Source: Prochlorococcus sp. AG-402-O21 (lineage in GTDB: Bacteria > Cyanobacteriota > Cyanobacteriia > PCC-6307 > Cyanobiaceae). From it: a stretch of 64,000 nucleotides of DNA. The notes under the pieces are model-generated. The model was not told where the DNA came from, did not search any database, and saw only the letters and a list, made by a program, of their open reading frames with translations. The translations under genes and the position numbers were made by a program. Each line of letters opens with the position of its first letter. Position 1 is the stretch's first letter. The stretch is from assembly GCA_003216375.1 (NCBI GenBank), contig QCIZ01000006.1:1-64000 (forward strand). The letters are read 5' to 3'. This document shows positions 34,275 to 42,790 of this stretch, piece by piece.

Positions 34275-34307
34275 GCAAAAATGAACTAATCGGTTGATGC
34301 AATTTGG

Positions 34308-34700
34308 ATGAATTATTCTCAAGACCCTGAAATCGAGGCAGCATCTTCATTAGTAGTTGCTGCTCTTAAAGAGTTTTATGAACAAGGTGATAAGAGCACT
34401 AAGAACCCTTATGAAGGTATGTCCTACTTCGCAAGTGTTGTATTAAAAAATCTTGTAGGCGTCAAGGTGATTTTATGGAAAGTGAAAGACCAGAACAGGG
34501 AGTTCCATTGGTGGTGTGAGACTAAAGATGGTGAAGTTATTGATCTAACTAGTAAGCAATATTCATTGAATAACATTGGTGTACCTTCTTCTGGAATGGC
34601 AGCAAGACTAAAAGAACAAGGTAGAAGGACTGGGTTTGCTACTCAAAAGAAAAAAGAAGAACACTTGAAGGCAATTATTGAAGAGATAAAGAAAAAGTAA
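34308..34700 (+). CDS. Hypothetical protein (130 aa), possible transglutaminase-like fold
   Basis: Not firmly recognised. Residues 1-60 contain a helix and a hydrophobic strand (VGVKVILWKVKD), then FHWWCETKDGEVIDLTSKQY, a His-Asp arrangement like the HWW-xxx-DGxxIDxT pattern of small transglutaminase-like or phage proteins; the Cys in the middle (WWC) is unusual. The C-terminus is basic and helical. It follows the TPR/membrane pair on the same strand after 33 nt. A fragment of a B-type terminator (34713-34733) lies just behind it. Confidence 0.6.
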   Translation: MNYSQDPEIEAASSLVVAALKEFYEQGDKSTKNPYEGMSYFASVVLKNLVGVKVILWKVKDQNREFHWWCETKDGEVIDLTSKQYSLNNIGVPSSGMAARLKEQGRRTGFATQKKKEEHLKAIIEEIKKK

Positions 34701-34712
34701 GGAGGGGTACAA

Positions 34713-34733
34713 AACTGGGCGTTTTTTTGTGCC
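34713..34733 (+). repeat. Remnant of a B-type terminator
   Basis: AAAACTGGGCGTTTTTTTGT matches the 3' half of the B2 terminator (GAACTGGGCGGTTTTTTTGT), without the 5' arm or the RNA body. It suggests that a further B element was lost here. The rest of 34734-35363 holds D3, its arm repeats and no supported gene. Confidence 0.5.
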
Positions 34734-34816
34734 TTTTTAATTCCTGAGGAAAGAAGAACATGTAAAGAAGTCGTTCATAGGTTTATAGCAACAAAAACTA
34801 GATATTCAGCACCAAC

Positions 34817-34921
34817 TGTAGAGAAAACAAACTATCTACGATTTCTCTGTAGAGAAGGTGACAAGGTGACACTGGGAACATACGGGGAACAGTGCACTTG
34901 AAACCCCTTGTCACTCTGTCA
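34817..34921 (+). repeat. Flanking direct repeat of the protease module, left copy (105 bp)
   Basis: Aligns without gaps to 37161-37265 (constant offset 2344 bp), with scattered substitutions. It contains a paired repeat CTGGGAAC (34872) and CGGGGAAC (34883). The two copies bracket the metalloprotease gene and D3, as expected of duplicated attachment arms. Confidence 0.75.
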
Positions 34922-34943
34922 CTTCTTATTCACGGTGAAGTGC

Positions 34944-35001
34944 GTTTTTAAGTGTATGACTGCATTTATCCTATGAGAACTATTCCCACTCAATAGTTCC
35001 T
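34944..35001. repeat. D3: attachment-like site, more diverged on the left
   Basis: The core 34977-34999 (GAACTATT-CCCACTC-AATAGTTC) is identical to D1 and D2, but the 33 nt to its left differ from the other copies. The right flank matches D2 (ACCACATATGGGGTGTAAAA). The paired CGGGGAAC repeats at 35061 and 35072 lie 61 nt to the right. Confidence 0.8.
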
Positions 35002-35060
35002 ACCACATATGGGGTGTAAAAACGCAGTGGGTGACTGGGTTTCTTAAATGTAATATAGCA

Positions 35061-35079
35061 CGGGGAACATACGGGGAAC
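35061..35079. repeat. Paired 11-bp-period repeats right of D3
   Basis: CGGGGAAC at 35061-35068 and 35072-35079, identical to the pair at 37216/37227. Candidate arm-type binding sites. Confidence 0.6.
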
Positions 35080-35314
35080 TGATTGAGTGAGACCCCCCTT
35101 TGTCACTCTGTCACTTCGAACCAAAAACTATTCCACGGTGAAGTAATTTTTAGTCTTTAACTGATATTTCTTAAACGAGTTCTTCTCACCCAAAAAACTT
35201 CTAAAAACAAACCCTCAAAACCTATTCATACTAATAGAGTAAAAGGATTGTTAACTCAATGCTTTTTCAATACTTTTTTTGATATAGAAAACTTATACAA
35301 AAAATAAAAAATCA

Positions 35315-35335
35315 ATTGTATATAAGATATACAAT
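35315..35335. promoter_or_regulatory. Palindrome upstream of the metalloprotease gene
   Basis: ATTGTATA and TATACAAT are perfect 8-bp arms with a 5-nt centre, 28 nt before the ATG. It could be an operator, or include the -10 region (TATAAGAT). Confidence 0.4.
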
Positions 35336-35363
35336 GTAGACACTTATTAATGATGTCAACAAA

Positions 35364-37085
35364 ATGTGCTTTCTTTGCACAGAACCATCAGGATTTGAAA
35401 CAGATATTGCAACGATTGTTGGAATCAGTAAAACTCCAGCGATCGAGACAAATGAATTGATATCCCCACCCTCTACACCTCAAGCATCCTCAATAGCATC
35501 TAACGAAAATAAATATACATTTAATATTGTTGGTCTGAATCAAACGTCTCCTATATACGATGGAATACAGTTGAATTCTATAAAAGGTATTGAATATTTA
35601 TCAAGTAAATTTAAGTGGAAAGGTACCCTTGACTTTGTAGTTAATTTTGTAGAGGAATTCTGGTGGGCGCCTGATGGTACACAAGGTTTTGGCGGTTATG
35701 GAAACGTTGATTTGACACATACTGAAATCACTACTGGCATTGATAAAGACACAACCAATTACGATTTAGGTTCTTGGGTTAAAGGAAGTGCAAATGCAGA
35801 AAAATTATACAATTATGGGTCAGAAGTTTTTATAGATCCTAATCCTATTGCAGAACTTGATTCATCAATACCTGCAGGAACTCATGATTATTTCAGTATT
35901 TTCATACACGAATCTCTTCATACTTTCGGGTTTACTAATAACGGCACTGCACATAAAAATCTTTTATTTACAAATAGTGGTGAACCATATGATCCTTTGA
36001 AAAGTACAAGTGAACAATGGTATTTCACAGGTGAATCTGCCGTTTCAATGTATGGACAAAATATCGAACTTGCGCCAAACGCGCCTTGGCATTACTCGTT
36101 GACAAGTGAATATGACATCATGGGAGGTCCAGGAGGGTATGGATTATATGAACAGAATAGATGGACAATAACCAAATTAGATCAAGCAATTTTTGGCGAT
36201 TTAGGATTGGGTATAGTATTAGATGGAGACAATACGAATGAAAACTATATTGGTGGTTTAGGAGACGATATTATCAATACATTCGGAGGAGATGATGTTA
36301 TTAAAGGTAGAAGTGGTGATGACCAAATCAATGGTGGAGAGGGATCTGACAAATTTATACTTTTAGGAGACTTTTCTAATTATTCTTTTACAAGAGCAAC
36401 TAATTCTCTAGTCATAACAGACCAAAGAACAGGTACTAATGATGGAACAGATACTCTTAAAAATATTGAATGCATTCAATTCTCTGATCAAACCGTAGAA
36501 GAATCTAAAGTAGACATAGTTAAAACCTATAGCGGTAATTTTAGTGACTACAAGTTCTATAACAAAGGTAATGGTGTCTATCAAATCAAAACAGGTTCTG
36601 GTTATGACGATATAACAGGACTTCCCTTATTAACCTTTACAGGAGAAGCAGCAACTAGTTCCTTTCGTGACGTGAGCGCAATCGTTGATATCAAAGGGAC
36701 ATTTGATCAAGTCACTGGTTTAAATACACAAGATGCAAAGATGTTCCGTCTGTATAACGCTGCCTTTAAGCGTCTTCCTGATGCCGATGGATTGAAATAT
36801 TGGATTGGTAAATACACTTCTGGAGAAAACGATGATCGAGCAGTTGCACAATCATTTCTTGTCTCTGCTGAATTTAAAGAGCGTTATGGCGATAATGTCT
36901 CAAACGCTAAATACGTCGAGACTCTCTATTTAAATGTTCTAGGTAGAGACTATGACCAAGAGGGATATAATTATTGGTTAGGTAATTTAAATAGTGGATT
37001 AGAAACGAGATATGAACTACTTTTAGGGTTTGCAGAATCACCAGAAAACAAAGGATTATTCACCGATATGACAGGATTCAGTTAA
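35364..37085 (+). CDS. RTX-type zinc metalloprotease-like protein with DUF4214 tail
   Basis: 573 aa, no Sec signal. Residues 45-285 look like a serralysin/M10-type protease: HESLHTFGFTN gives H182-E183-x-x-H186, and SEYDIMGG (Met253) is a plausible Met-turn, followed by ITKLDQAIFGDLGL. The usual third zinc His (HExxHxxGxxH) is replaced by Asn192, so activity is uncertain. Residues 297-330 are RTX calcium repeats (GGLGDDIIN, GGDDVIKG, SGDDQINGG). DUF4214 occupies about 458-573. RTX repeats strongly suggest type I secretion. It is the only gene between D3 and the guaA site. Confidence 0.8.
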   Translation: MCFLCTEPSGFETDIATIVGISKTPAIETNELISPPSTPQASSIASNENKYTFNIVGLNQTSPIYDGIQLNSIKGIEYLSSKFKWKGTLDFVVNFVEEFWWAPDGTQGFGGYGNVDLTHTEITTGIDKDTTNYDLGSWVKGSANAEKLYNYGSEVFIDPNPIAELDSSIPAGTHDYFSIFIHESLHTFGFTNNGTAHKNLLFTNSGEPYDPLKSTSEQWYFTGESAVSMYGQNIELAPNAPWHYSLTSEYDIMGGPGGYGLYEQNRWTITKLDQAIFGDLGLGIVLDGDNTNENYIGGLGDDIINTFGGDDVIKGRSGDDQINGGEGSDKFILLGDFSNYSFTRATNSLVITDQRTGTNDGTDTLKNIECIQFSDQTVEESKVDIVKTYSGNFSDYKFYNKGNGVYQIKTGSGYDDITGLPLLTFTGEAATSSFRDVSAIVDIKGTFDQVTGLNTQDAKMFRLYNAAFKRLPDADGLKYWIGKYTSGENDDRAVAQSFLVSAEFKERYGDNVSNAKYVETLYLNVLGRDYDQEGYNYWLGNLNSGLETRYELLLGFAESPENKGLFTDMTGFS

Positions 37086-37160
37086 TTGATAGAGTTTATT
37101 GATTGTAGAGAAATCATAAATTAACAAAAAATTCTTTCATAGAAAAATACAACTACCAAG

Positions 37161-37265
37161 TGTAGAGAAAATGAACTATCTACGATGTCTTCACGGAGAA
37201 GGTGACAAGGTGAAACGGGGAACATACGGGGAACAGAGCACTTGAAACCCCTTGTCACTCTGTCA
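37161..37265 (+). repeat. Flanking direct repeat of the protease module, right copy (105 bp)
   Basis: Partner of 34817-34921. It includes CGGGGAAC at 37216 and 37227 (11-bp period). A second pair lies at 37277 and 37288, 36 nt from the guaA core, exactly as the left pair of D2. Confidence 0.75.
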
Positions 37266-37276
37266 TCTATATCTCA

Positions 37277-37295
37277 CGGGGAACTCACGGGGAAC
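37277..37295. repeat. Paired 11-bp-period repeats next to the guaA site
   Basis: CGGGGAAC at 37277-37284 and 37288-37295. Together with those at D1-D3 they form a consistent arm-type pattern around each core. Confidence 0.6.
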
Positions 37296-37298
37296 ACC

Positions 37299-37356
37299 GT
37301 TTTTGAGTGACTGACTACGTTTTACTGCCCTAAACTATTCCCACTCAATAGTTCCT
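37299..37356. repeat. D4: attachment-like site at the guaA 3' end
   Basis: The core 37332-37354 reads AAACTATT-CCCACTC-AATAGTTC and includes the guaA stop (37335-37337) and last codons. Left of the core it matches D1 and D2; right of it the sequence is ordinary guaA. This is what a chromosome/element junction at a preserved gene end looks like. Confidence 0.85.
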
Positions 37357-38921
37357 GGAGGCTTACTTGTTATATCCAAAACAACTCTATTAACTCCTTC
37401 CACTTCATTAACAATACGGTTAGAAATTTTTTCTAAAACATCATACGGCAAACGAGACCAATCAGCCGTCATTCCATCTTCGCTTGAAACACAACGCACA
37501 ACAATTGGCCATGCATAGGTTCTTTGATCTCCCATTACTCCAACCGAGTACACAGGCAACAAGACAGAAAAAGCTTGCCAGATCTCGTTATACAAACCAG
37601 CATTATTAACCTCCTCTCTCACAATTAAATCTGCATCCCTTAAACAATTTAATTTTTCATGAGTAACCTCTCCCAAAATCCTTATGGCCAATCCTGGACC
37701 TGGGAATGGGTGTCTTCGTACAATTTCATCCGGTAATCCTAATGATTTACCAACTTTTCTGACTTCATCTTTAAATAAACATCTCAAAGGCTCCACCAGT
37801 TTAAATTGTAAATCTTTTGGTAAGCCTCCTACATTATGATGACTTTTGATTTTAACAGCTATTCGTTCACCGGTTTTGGGATCAATATTTGTTCCCGAAC
37901 TTTCTATTACATCTGGATAAAGCGTACCTTGAGCCAAGTAATCAAAAGGGCCCAAACGAAGACTCTCCTCTTCAAAAACTCTAATAAATTCTCTGCCTAT
38001 AATTTTACGCTTTTGCTCAGGATCAGTTACTCCTTTTAATTTTGAAATAAATCTTTCTCGAGCATTAATATATTCAACATTAATTTTAAACTTCTCATCA
38101 AAAAAAGACATTAAAAATTCGGGCTCACCTTTTCTCATAAAACCTTGGTCAATAAACATGCACGTCAATTGAGGTCCTATTGCTTTATTTAATAAGAATG
38201 CAAGAGTTGATGAATCAACACCACCCGATAGAGCCAATAAAACTTTTTTATCGCCTACTTGTTGTTGTACTTGAGAAACAGCTTCATCTATGAATAAATT
38301 TGTCGTCCAATCTGGCTCACATGAACAAATATGATATATAAAATTTCTTAGTACAACCATTCCCTGAGTAGAATGCACAACTTCGGGATGAAATTGCACT
38401 CCATAAAAACTCTTTTCGTGAAAAGCAATTGCTGCTTCTAAAGTATTTGAAGTATGAGCTAATCTGACAAATCCCTTAGGTAATTCCTGAACTGAATCCC
38501 CATGACTCATCCACATTGTTGATCCACTAATAACATTAGTTAATAAAGCAGTTGGATCATCAACTTCTAAAGGTGCTTTTCCATATTCGGCTTTACCAGT
38601 AGCAGGTTTTACAGATCCTCCTAACTGATGAACCATTAATTGCATTCCATAACAAACACCCAATACAGGAACACCTAAATTGAAAATTTCTTGGTCACAA
38701 TATGGAGCACCTTCTTCATAAACAGATCCAGGTCCTCCGCTTAAAATAATTCCTTTAGGATTAAGAGAACGTAGTTGATCAGCAGAAGTTGTGTAACTCA
38801 TAACTAATGAGTAAACCTCTGTCTCTCTAATCCTTCGAGCAATTAATTCTGAATATTGAGAACCAAAATCGAGAATTACGATTGCTGGATTACGTTTTTC
38901 GTCTGAAATCATTGAAGTCAT
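37335..38921 (-). CDS. guaA: GMP synthase (glutamine-hydrolysing)
   Basis: 528 aa, complete. It amidates XMP to GMP. The N-terminal class I glutamine amidotransferase domain has the nucleophile Cys90 (GVCYGMQL) and FHPEV with the catalytic His/Glu; the ATP-pyrophosphatase domain has [11 protein letters not shown]. The C-terminal dimerisation domain ends [12 protein letters not shown]. Its last 22 nt are duplicated three times in the adjacent island; the gene's reading frame is intact, so insertion has kept the end functional. The 3' end of guaA is a recognised integration hotspot in bacteria. Confidence 0.98.
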   Translation of the reverse strand: MTSMISDEKRNPAIVILDFGSQYSELIARRIRETEVYSLVMSYTTSADQLRSLNPKGIILSGGPGSVYEEGAPYCDQEIFNLGVPVLGVCYGMQLMVHQLGGSVKPATGKAEYGKAPLEVDDPTALLTNVISGSTMWMSHGDSVQELPKGFVRLAHTSNTLEAAIAFHEKSFYGVQFHPEVVHSTQGMVVLRNFIYHICSCEPDWTTNLFIDEAVSQVQQQVGDKKVLLALSGGVDSSTLAFLLNKAIGPQLTCMFIDQGFMRKGEPEFLMSFFDEKFKINVEYINARERFISKLKGVTDPEQKRKIIGREFIRVFEEESLRLGPFDYLAQGTLYPDVIESSGTNIDPKTGERIAVKIKSHHNVGGLPKDLQFKLVEPLRCLFKDEVRKVGKSLGLPDEIVRRHPFPGPGLAIRILGEVTHEKLNCLRDADLIVREEVNNAGLYNEIWQAFSVLLPVYSVGVMGDQRTYAWPIVVRCVSSEDGMTADWSRLPYDVLEKISNRIVNEVEGVNRVVLDITSKPPGTIEWE

Positions 38922-38990
38922 ATCAACCTGATGAATCCTTATAAAACATTCTTATTAAATAGACTAATTAAGAGGATGAGAATATGCCTA

Positions 38991-40133
38991 TCACTTAAGC
39001 ATTAACCCTAAGGAATTAATTTGTTTTAAACCTTCAAAACCAGCCCAACGAATTTGTCTTTTACGGTCAAATAACACAGATCCTATTTCCATCGATGAAG
39101 ACAAATATCGATTCACATAGCTCTGGCTTTTAATTTCTATTTCTTTAGCCATCCGACCCCAAATCAAAGATATCGCCTCTGGATTACTGACTTCAAGGGT
39201 TAATAAAGCATTTTCTACTGACGTTGATTTACTAATTAAATCAATCAAATCAAAAGAAATAGCTTCTCTAACTGCAAGTGAAGTGAGAATTTCAAGTCTT
39301 CCATCAGCGAGATGATGATGAGTATGAAAAACACCACCAGAGAGTTTTACTAATTTTCCATGATATCCAAATAATAAAAGTTTCTTCACACCATTTTCCG
39401 CAGCAGCAACAAGAAGAGGTCCTACCCAATTCCCCGTTTTAATAATTTGATTAGCTGGAATTCCAAATTTCAGTGCTAAATCCATTCCATTTTCACCAAT
39501 CACAAAAGTTACAAATCCATCAAAGGCTGATTTAGAGCATTTATCGTGCAAGATTTCTTTGCAGTTGTTCAACTGATCAGGAGAAGCACTAATTTGAGCT
39601 TCAGCCTGTGTCCCAATGAGAGATAAGCCATCTACAACTCCAAATGCTTCGTTACTCGTCTTTAAAGCACGATCTTTCCCTTGAGGTAAAACAATCTCAA
39701 TTTTAATTGAACTGCCTATGGGTAGGAGGGGGTAAAGGTTTATACACAGCAAATCACGCGCAAAATTAGATATGCATGGCAGACCAGATGATTCAAATTT
39801 ACCTACTCCGTAACCGGCATGAAAATCAAGCCAATCAGGGAAACCATTCTGAACTATCTTCCCTGATTTATAGCTTTCTTTAGTTAATTGAACATAAGCC
39901 CAAATTTCTAATCCTCTTGTTAGATCAAGAGATAATCCAGACTGACAATGACTGATTGCTAACGCTTTCTCACCATTATCAAGTAATGCAGAAGAAGAAA
40001 CGGGCACCTTAATTGACTCTTCTTTCTTTGGCAAATAAATGTTCTCGATATCATTAAATTTATTACCAACAAGAATATTGGTTGCAGACTTTGCGGCCGC
40101 AACTACCCAAACGGGCAGAGTAAATCCATTCAA
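38991..40133 (-). CDS. cbiD: Cobalt-precorrin-5B C1-methyltransferase
   Basis: 380 aa. It methylates C-1 of precorrin in the oxygen-independent cobamide pathway, used by picocyanobacteria to make pseudocobalamin. The CbiD signature is visible: MNGFTLPVWVVAAAKSA at the start, GVGKFESSGLPCIS, an expected SAM-site-like stretch, and FGYHGKLVKLSGGVFHTHHHLADGR near residue 260-285. It is transcribed in the same direction as guaA upstream of it, and is divergent from the aminotransferase gene. Confidence 0.92.
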   Translation of the reverse strand: MNGFTLPVWVVAAAKSATNILVGNKFNDIENIYLPKKEESIKVPVSSSALLDNGEKALAISHCQSGLSLDLTRGLEIWAYVQLTKESYKSGKIVQNGFPDWLDFHAGYGVGKFESSGLPCISNFARDLLCINLYPLLPIGSSIKIEIVLPQGKDRALKTSNEAFGVVDGLSLIGTQAEAQISASPDQLNNCKEILHDKCSKSAFDGFVTFVIGENGMDLALKFGIPANQIIKTGNWVGPLLVAAAENGVKKLLLFGYHGKLVKLSGGVFHTHHHLADGRLEILTSLAVREAISFDLIDLISKSTSVENALLTLEVSNPEAISLIWGRMAKEIEIKSQSYVNRYLSSSMEIGSVLFDRKRQIRWAGFEGLKQINSLGLMLK

Positions 40134-40212
40134 ATCATTGGAAGAGCTGACGATAGAAGAAATTCCTTAAATAATTTTTTAAGATAATAATAATCAAGAT
40201 TTAAATAAGTAA

Positions 40213-41367
40213 ATGCAGGACAAGCTCAATCTAATGATTCCTGGACCAACCCCGGTCCCAGAAAATGTTTTGAGTTGTATGAGTAAACACCCCATCGGTC
40301 ATAGAAGTGGAGATTTTCAAGAAATTGTAAAAAAGACCACTGAGCAACTCAAATGGCTTCACCAAACAACCGCAGACGTACTAACAATCACAGGGAGTGG
40401 AACAGCTGCGATGGAAGCTGGAATTATCAATACATTAAGCAAAGGTGATCAAGTTATCTGTGGTGATAATGGAAAATTTGGAGAAAGATGGGTAAAAGTT
40501 GCTAAAGCATATGGACTAGAAGTAAAAGTCGTAAAAGCCGATTGGGGGCAACCTCTTGACCCAAATGAATTCAAGAGACTTCTCAAAGAGGACAGAGATC
40601 GAAAAATTAAAGCCGTAATTTTAACTCACTCAGAAACTTCAACAGGAGTAATTAATGATCTAAAAACTATAAATAACGAAGTAAAAAGTAATAGTAAAGC
40701 TATTACAATTGCTGATTGTGTAACAAGTCTTGGTGCATGTAATATTCCAATGGATGAATGGGGGATTGATGTAATAGCCTCGGGTTCTCAAAAAGGTTAT
40801 ATGATTCCTCCAGGTCTCAGTTTTGTTGCAATGAGCAAAAGAGCATGGGAAGCAAATGAACAATCAAATTTACCTAAATTTTATTTAGATTTAAAACAAT
40901 ATTTAAAGACATCAAACAAAAACAGTAATCCATTTACTCCTGCAATAAATTTATACTTTGCTTTAGAAGCATCGCTAACAATGATGCAAAAAGAAGGGTT
41001 AAATAATATATTCACCCGGCACGCTCGTCATCAAAAGGCGACACAAGAAGGAATAAAAGCTATGGGTTTAAACTTATTTACAAAAGAAAGTTTTGGAAGT
41101 CCAGCAATAACTGCTGTTGAGCCTGAGAATATAGATGCAGAAACTATCAGAAAACTAATAAAAAATGACTTCGACATACTTCTTGCTGGAGGGCAAGATC
41201 ATTTGAAAGGGAAAATATTTAGGATTGGTCATTTAGGATTTGTAAATGATAGAGATATCATTAGTGTCATATCAGCTTTAGAGAGCACTCTTGATAAAAT
41301 AGGAGAACTAAAGATACCAATTGGTAGAGGTATTTCAAAAACTATTTCAATCCTAAATAACGAATAA
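40213..41367 (+). CDS. Class V aminotransferase (alanine/serine-glyoxylate type)
   Basis: 384 aa. A PLP enzyme with MIPGPTPVPENVLSCM at the start, HRSGDFQEI, TGSGTAAMEAG, and the PLP lysine in SGSQKGYMIPPG (Lys194). This family is annotated as alanine- or serine-glyoxylate transaminase, and in cyanobacteria often as the old 'soluble hydrogenase 42 kDa subunit'. A role in photorespiratory glyoxylate removal is likely; the amino donor cannot be read from the sequence. Confidence 0.88.
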   Translation: MQDKLNLMIPGPTPVPENVLSCMSKHPIGHRSGDFQEIVKKTTEQLKWLHQTTADVLTITGSGTAAMEAGIINTLSKGDQVICGDNGKFGERWVKVAKAYGLEVKVVKADWGQPLDPNEFKRLLKEDRDRKIKAVILTHSETSTGVINDLKTINNEVKSNSKAITIADCVTSLGACNIPMDEWGIDVIASGSQKGYMIPPGLSFVAMSKRAWEANEQSNLPKFYLDLKQYLKTSNKNSNPFTPAINLYFALEASLTMMQKEGLNNIFTRHARHQKATQEGIKAMGLNLFTKESFGSPAITAVEPENIDAETIRKLIKNDFDILLAGGQDHLKGKIFRIGHLGFVNDRDIISVISALESTLDKIGELKIPIGRGISKTISILNNE

Positions 41368-41390
41368 TATCTAAGAAATCGATAAAATAA

Positions 41391-41579
41391 TTATTTAGTT
41401 TTAATTAAATGAAGCACTTGAGGTCCAACGCGAAGAGCCCTTCTCTCTTGGTCAAGTGCTTTCAAAATCAAACCAGCAGATAATTGCAAATCTCCTTCGT
41501 GAGCATGAAATGATGCATTCTTAAAAAAATAACTAGCCTCTTTCAAAAAAGTTAGTTTTTTTACCTTTATTGCATTCAT
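41391..41579 (-). CDS. Conserved small protein (62 aa)
   Basis: ATG at 41579; a TTG at 41603 is a weaker option. Almost all-helical, with SFHAHEGDLQLSAGLILKALDQERRA as the best-conserved-looking part (residues 31-56). I have seen this pattern in small cyanobacterial proteins but can give no function. It is convergent with the aminotransferase gene. Confidence 0.6.
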   Translation of the reverse strand: MNAIKVKKLTFLKEASYFFKNASFHAHEGDLQLSAGLILKALDQERRALRVGPQVLHLIKTK

Positions 41580-41823
41580 TATTAAATTTGTAAGTACAAT
41601 CAATTTTTGTGGTACTAGTATATCAAAAAATAGTTTTCACAGTCATATCTCAAAATAAGCGATGTCAAAAGTAAAAAATTTAATTCAACAGTTTTCAAAT
41701 AAGATTTTCAATGAAAAAAATAATCACTAACATTAATGAATAAAGCCGAAATACTAATACGAAATAAAGCTAGACAGAAGAAAGAAAAATAGATAATTTA
41801 AAATTGACAGTTCTCTTAAAATC

Positions 41824-42228
41824 ATGCCAATTGGGATAAATCGAAAATTCTTACCAATTTCAATAATTTGTTTAATCTGCAGTACTACTTTAGGATTAAA
41901 AGTAAATGGAGCAGTAACAAACGGAGCAGACATATATTGCTTTATGAGAAACGGGGGAAATACTCATGAACCAAGCTGGGAGGCAGCCTATCAATTTATA
42001 AAAAGCAAAAAACAAGGTTTATTCAAAACTTCACCTAAACAAGCAGCCTCGTTAATTGTTGAAGAAGTAGTTCAAGATCCTGAAAAATATGCAGATTGCA
42101 TTAATTATTTAGGCGATCTATATACAGGAGAATCAAGCTCGATTGGAATTAATGAAAATAAAGAATCAGAAGTCAACAGCACCGAGAAAACTCCCAAGGG
42201 GAAATATATAGACCGTTATAATTATTAA
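41824..42228 (+). CDS. Secreted hypothetical protein (134 aa)
   Basis: Signal peptide in residues 1-30 (basic head, hydrophobic ISIICLICSTTLGL, cleavage near VNGA). The mature part contains two Cys (IYCFMRNGG and YADCINYLGDLY) that may pair, a WEAAYQFIKSKKQGLFKTSP helix and a hydrophilic Ser/Glu/Lys tail. It appears to be a picocyanobacterial family with no known role. Confidence 0.65.
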   Translation: MPIGINRKFLPISIICLICSTTLGLKVNGAVTNGADIYCFMRNGGNTHEPSWEAAYQFIKSKKQGLFKTSPKQAASLIVEEVVQDPEKYADCINYLGDLYTGESSSIGINENKESEVNSTEKTPKGKYIDRYNY

Positions 42229-42375
42229 TTATATAGATTTTGATTTGTTAACACATAAGCATTGCATAAATCTTTCTCAATTCAAAAATAAATCTTATAA
42301 AATCAAAAAATGCAATTTTCGATACATTGACTTATGTGCCTATCAGGGCAAAATTAAATTAGTTAAATAATACGT

Positions 42376-42786
42376 ATGCACAAAAGGGATGCGGTTTTCT
42401 TAGAAGATCTCTGCCCAAAGCTACGTGACCGAAGATGGCGAAAATCTTTGCATGAATACACAGGTAAACGATGTATATATTGTGGGGAAAATTCAGAATC
42501 AATTGACCATGTGCTACCCCGAAGCAAAGGTGGATTAAGTATCACTGAGAATTGTGTACCTGCCTGCCTATCTTGCAATGGAAGCAAAACAGACAATAAT
42601 GCTTTTGAATGGTATAGAAAACAACGTTTCTACGACCCAAGGCGATCAATGGCTATTAGAGCTTGGACTGAGGGTGACATACGACTAGCTTTGAGACTTC
42701 TAAAATGGGCTGAACCTAAACGGACTGAAAACATTGAGAAATCAAAATCTCTTTTAAATGAAGATTATTCTTGGCAAGCAGCTTAA
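42376..42786 (+). CDS. HNH endonuclease-family protein
   Basis: 136 aa. A complete HNH domain: C33-x-x-C36 (RCIYCGE) and C64-x-x-C67 (ACLSCNG) bind the structural zinc, D44-H45 (SIDHVLPRSKGG) and N59 form the catalytic H-N pair, and KTDNNAFEWYRKQ closes the domain. The C-terminal part is basic. Free-standing HNH proteins of this type are common and conserved in cyanobacteria; nicking or cleavage of DNA is expected, the biological target is unknown. Confidence 0.85.
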   Translation: MHKRDAVFLEDLCPKLRDRRWRKSLHEYTGKRCIYCGENSESIDHVLPRSKGGLSITENCVPACLSCNGSKTDNNAFEWYRKQRFYDPRRSMAIRAWTEGDIRLALRLLKWAEPKRTENIEKSKSLLNEDYSWQAA

Positions 42787-42790
42787 GGTT

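Noticed and set aside
22884-37334. CRISPR array, IS element or integrase in the island
   Set aside because: The repeats are dispersed, of unequal spacing and with structured content, unlike CRISPR. No transposase, recombinase or Cas motif appears in any frame I read.
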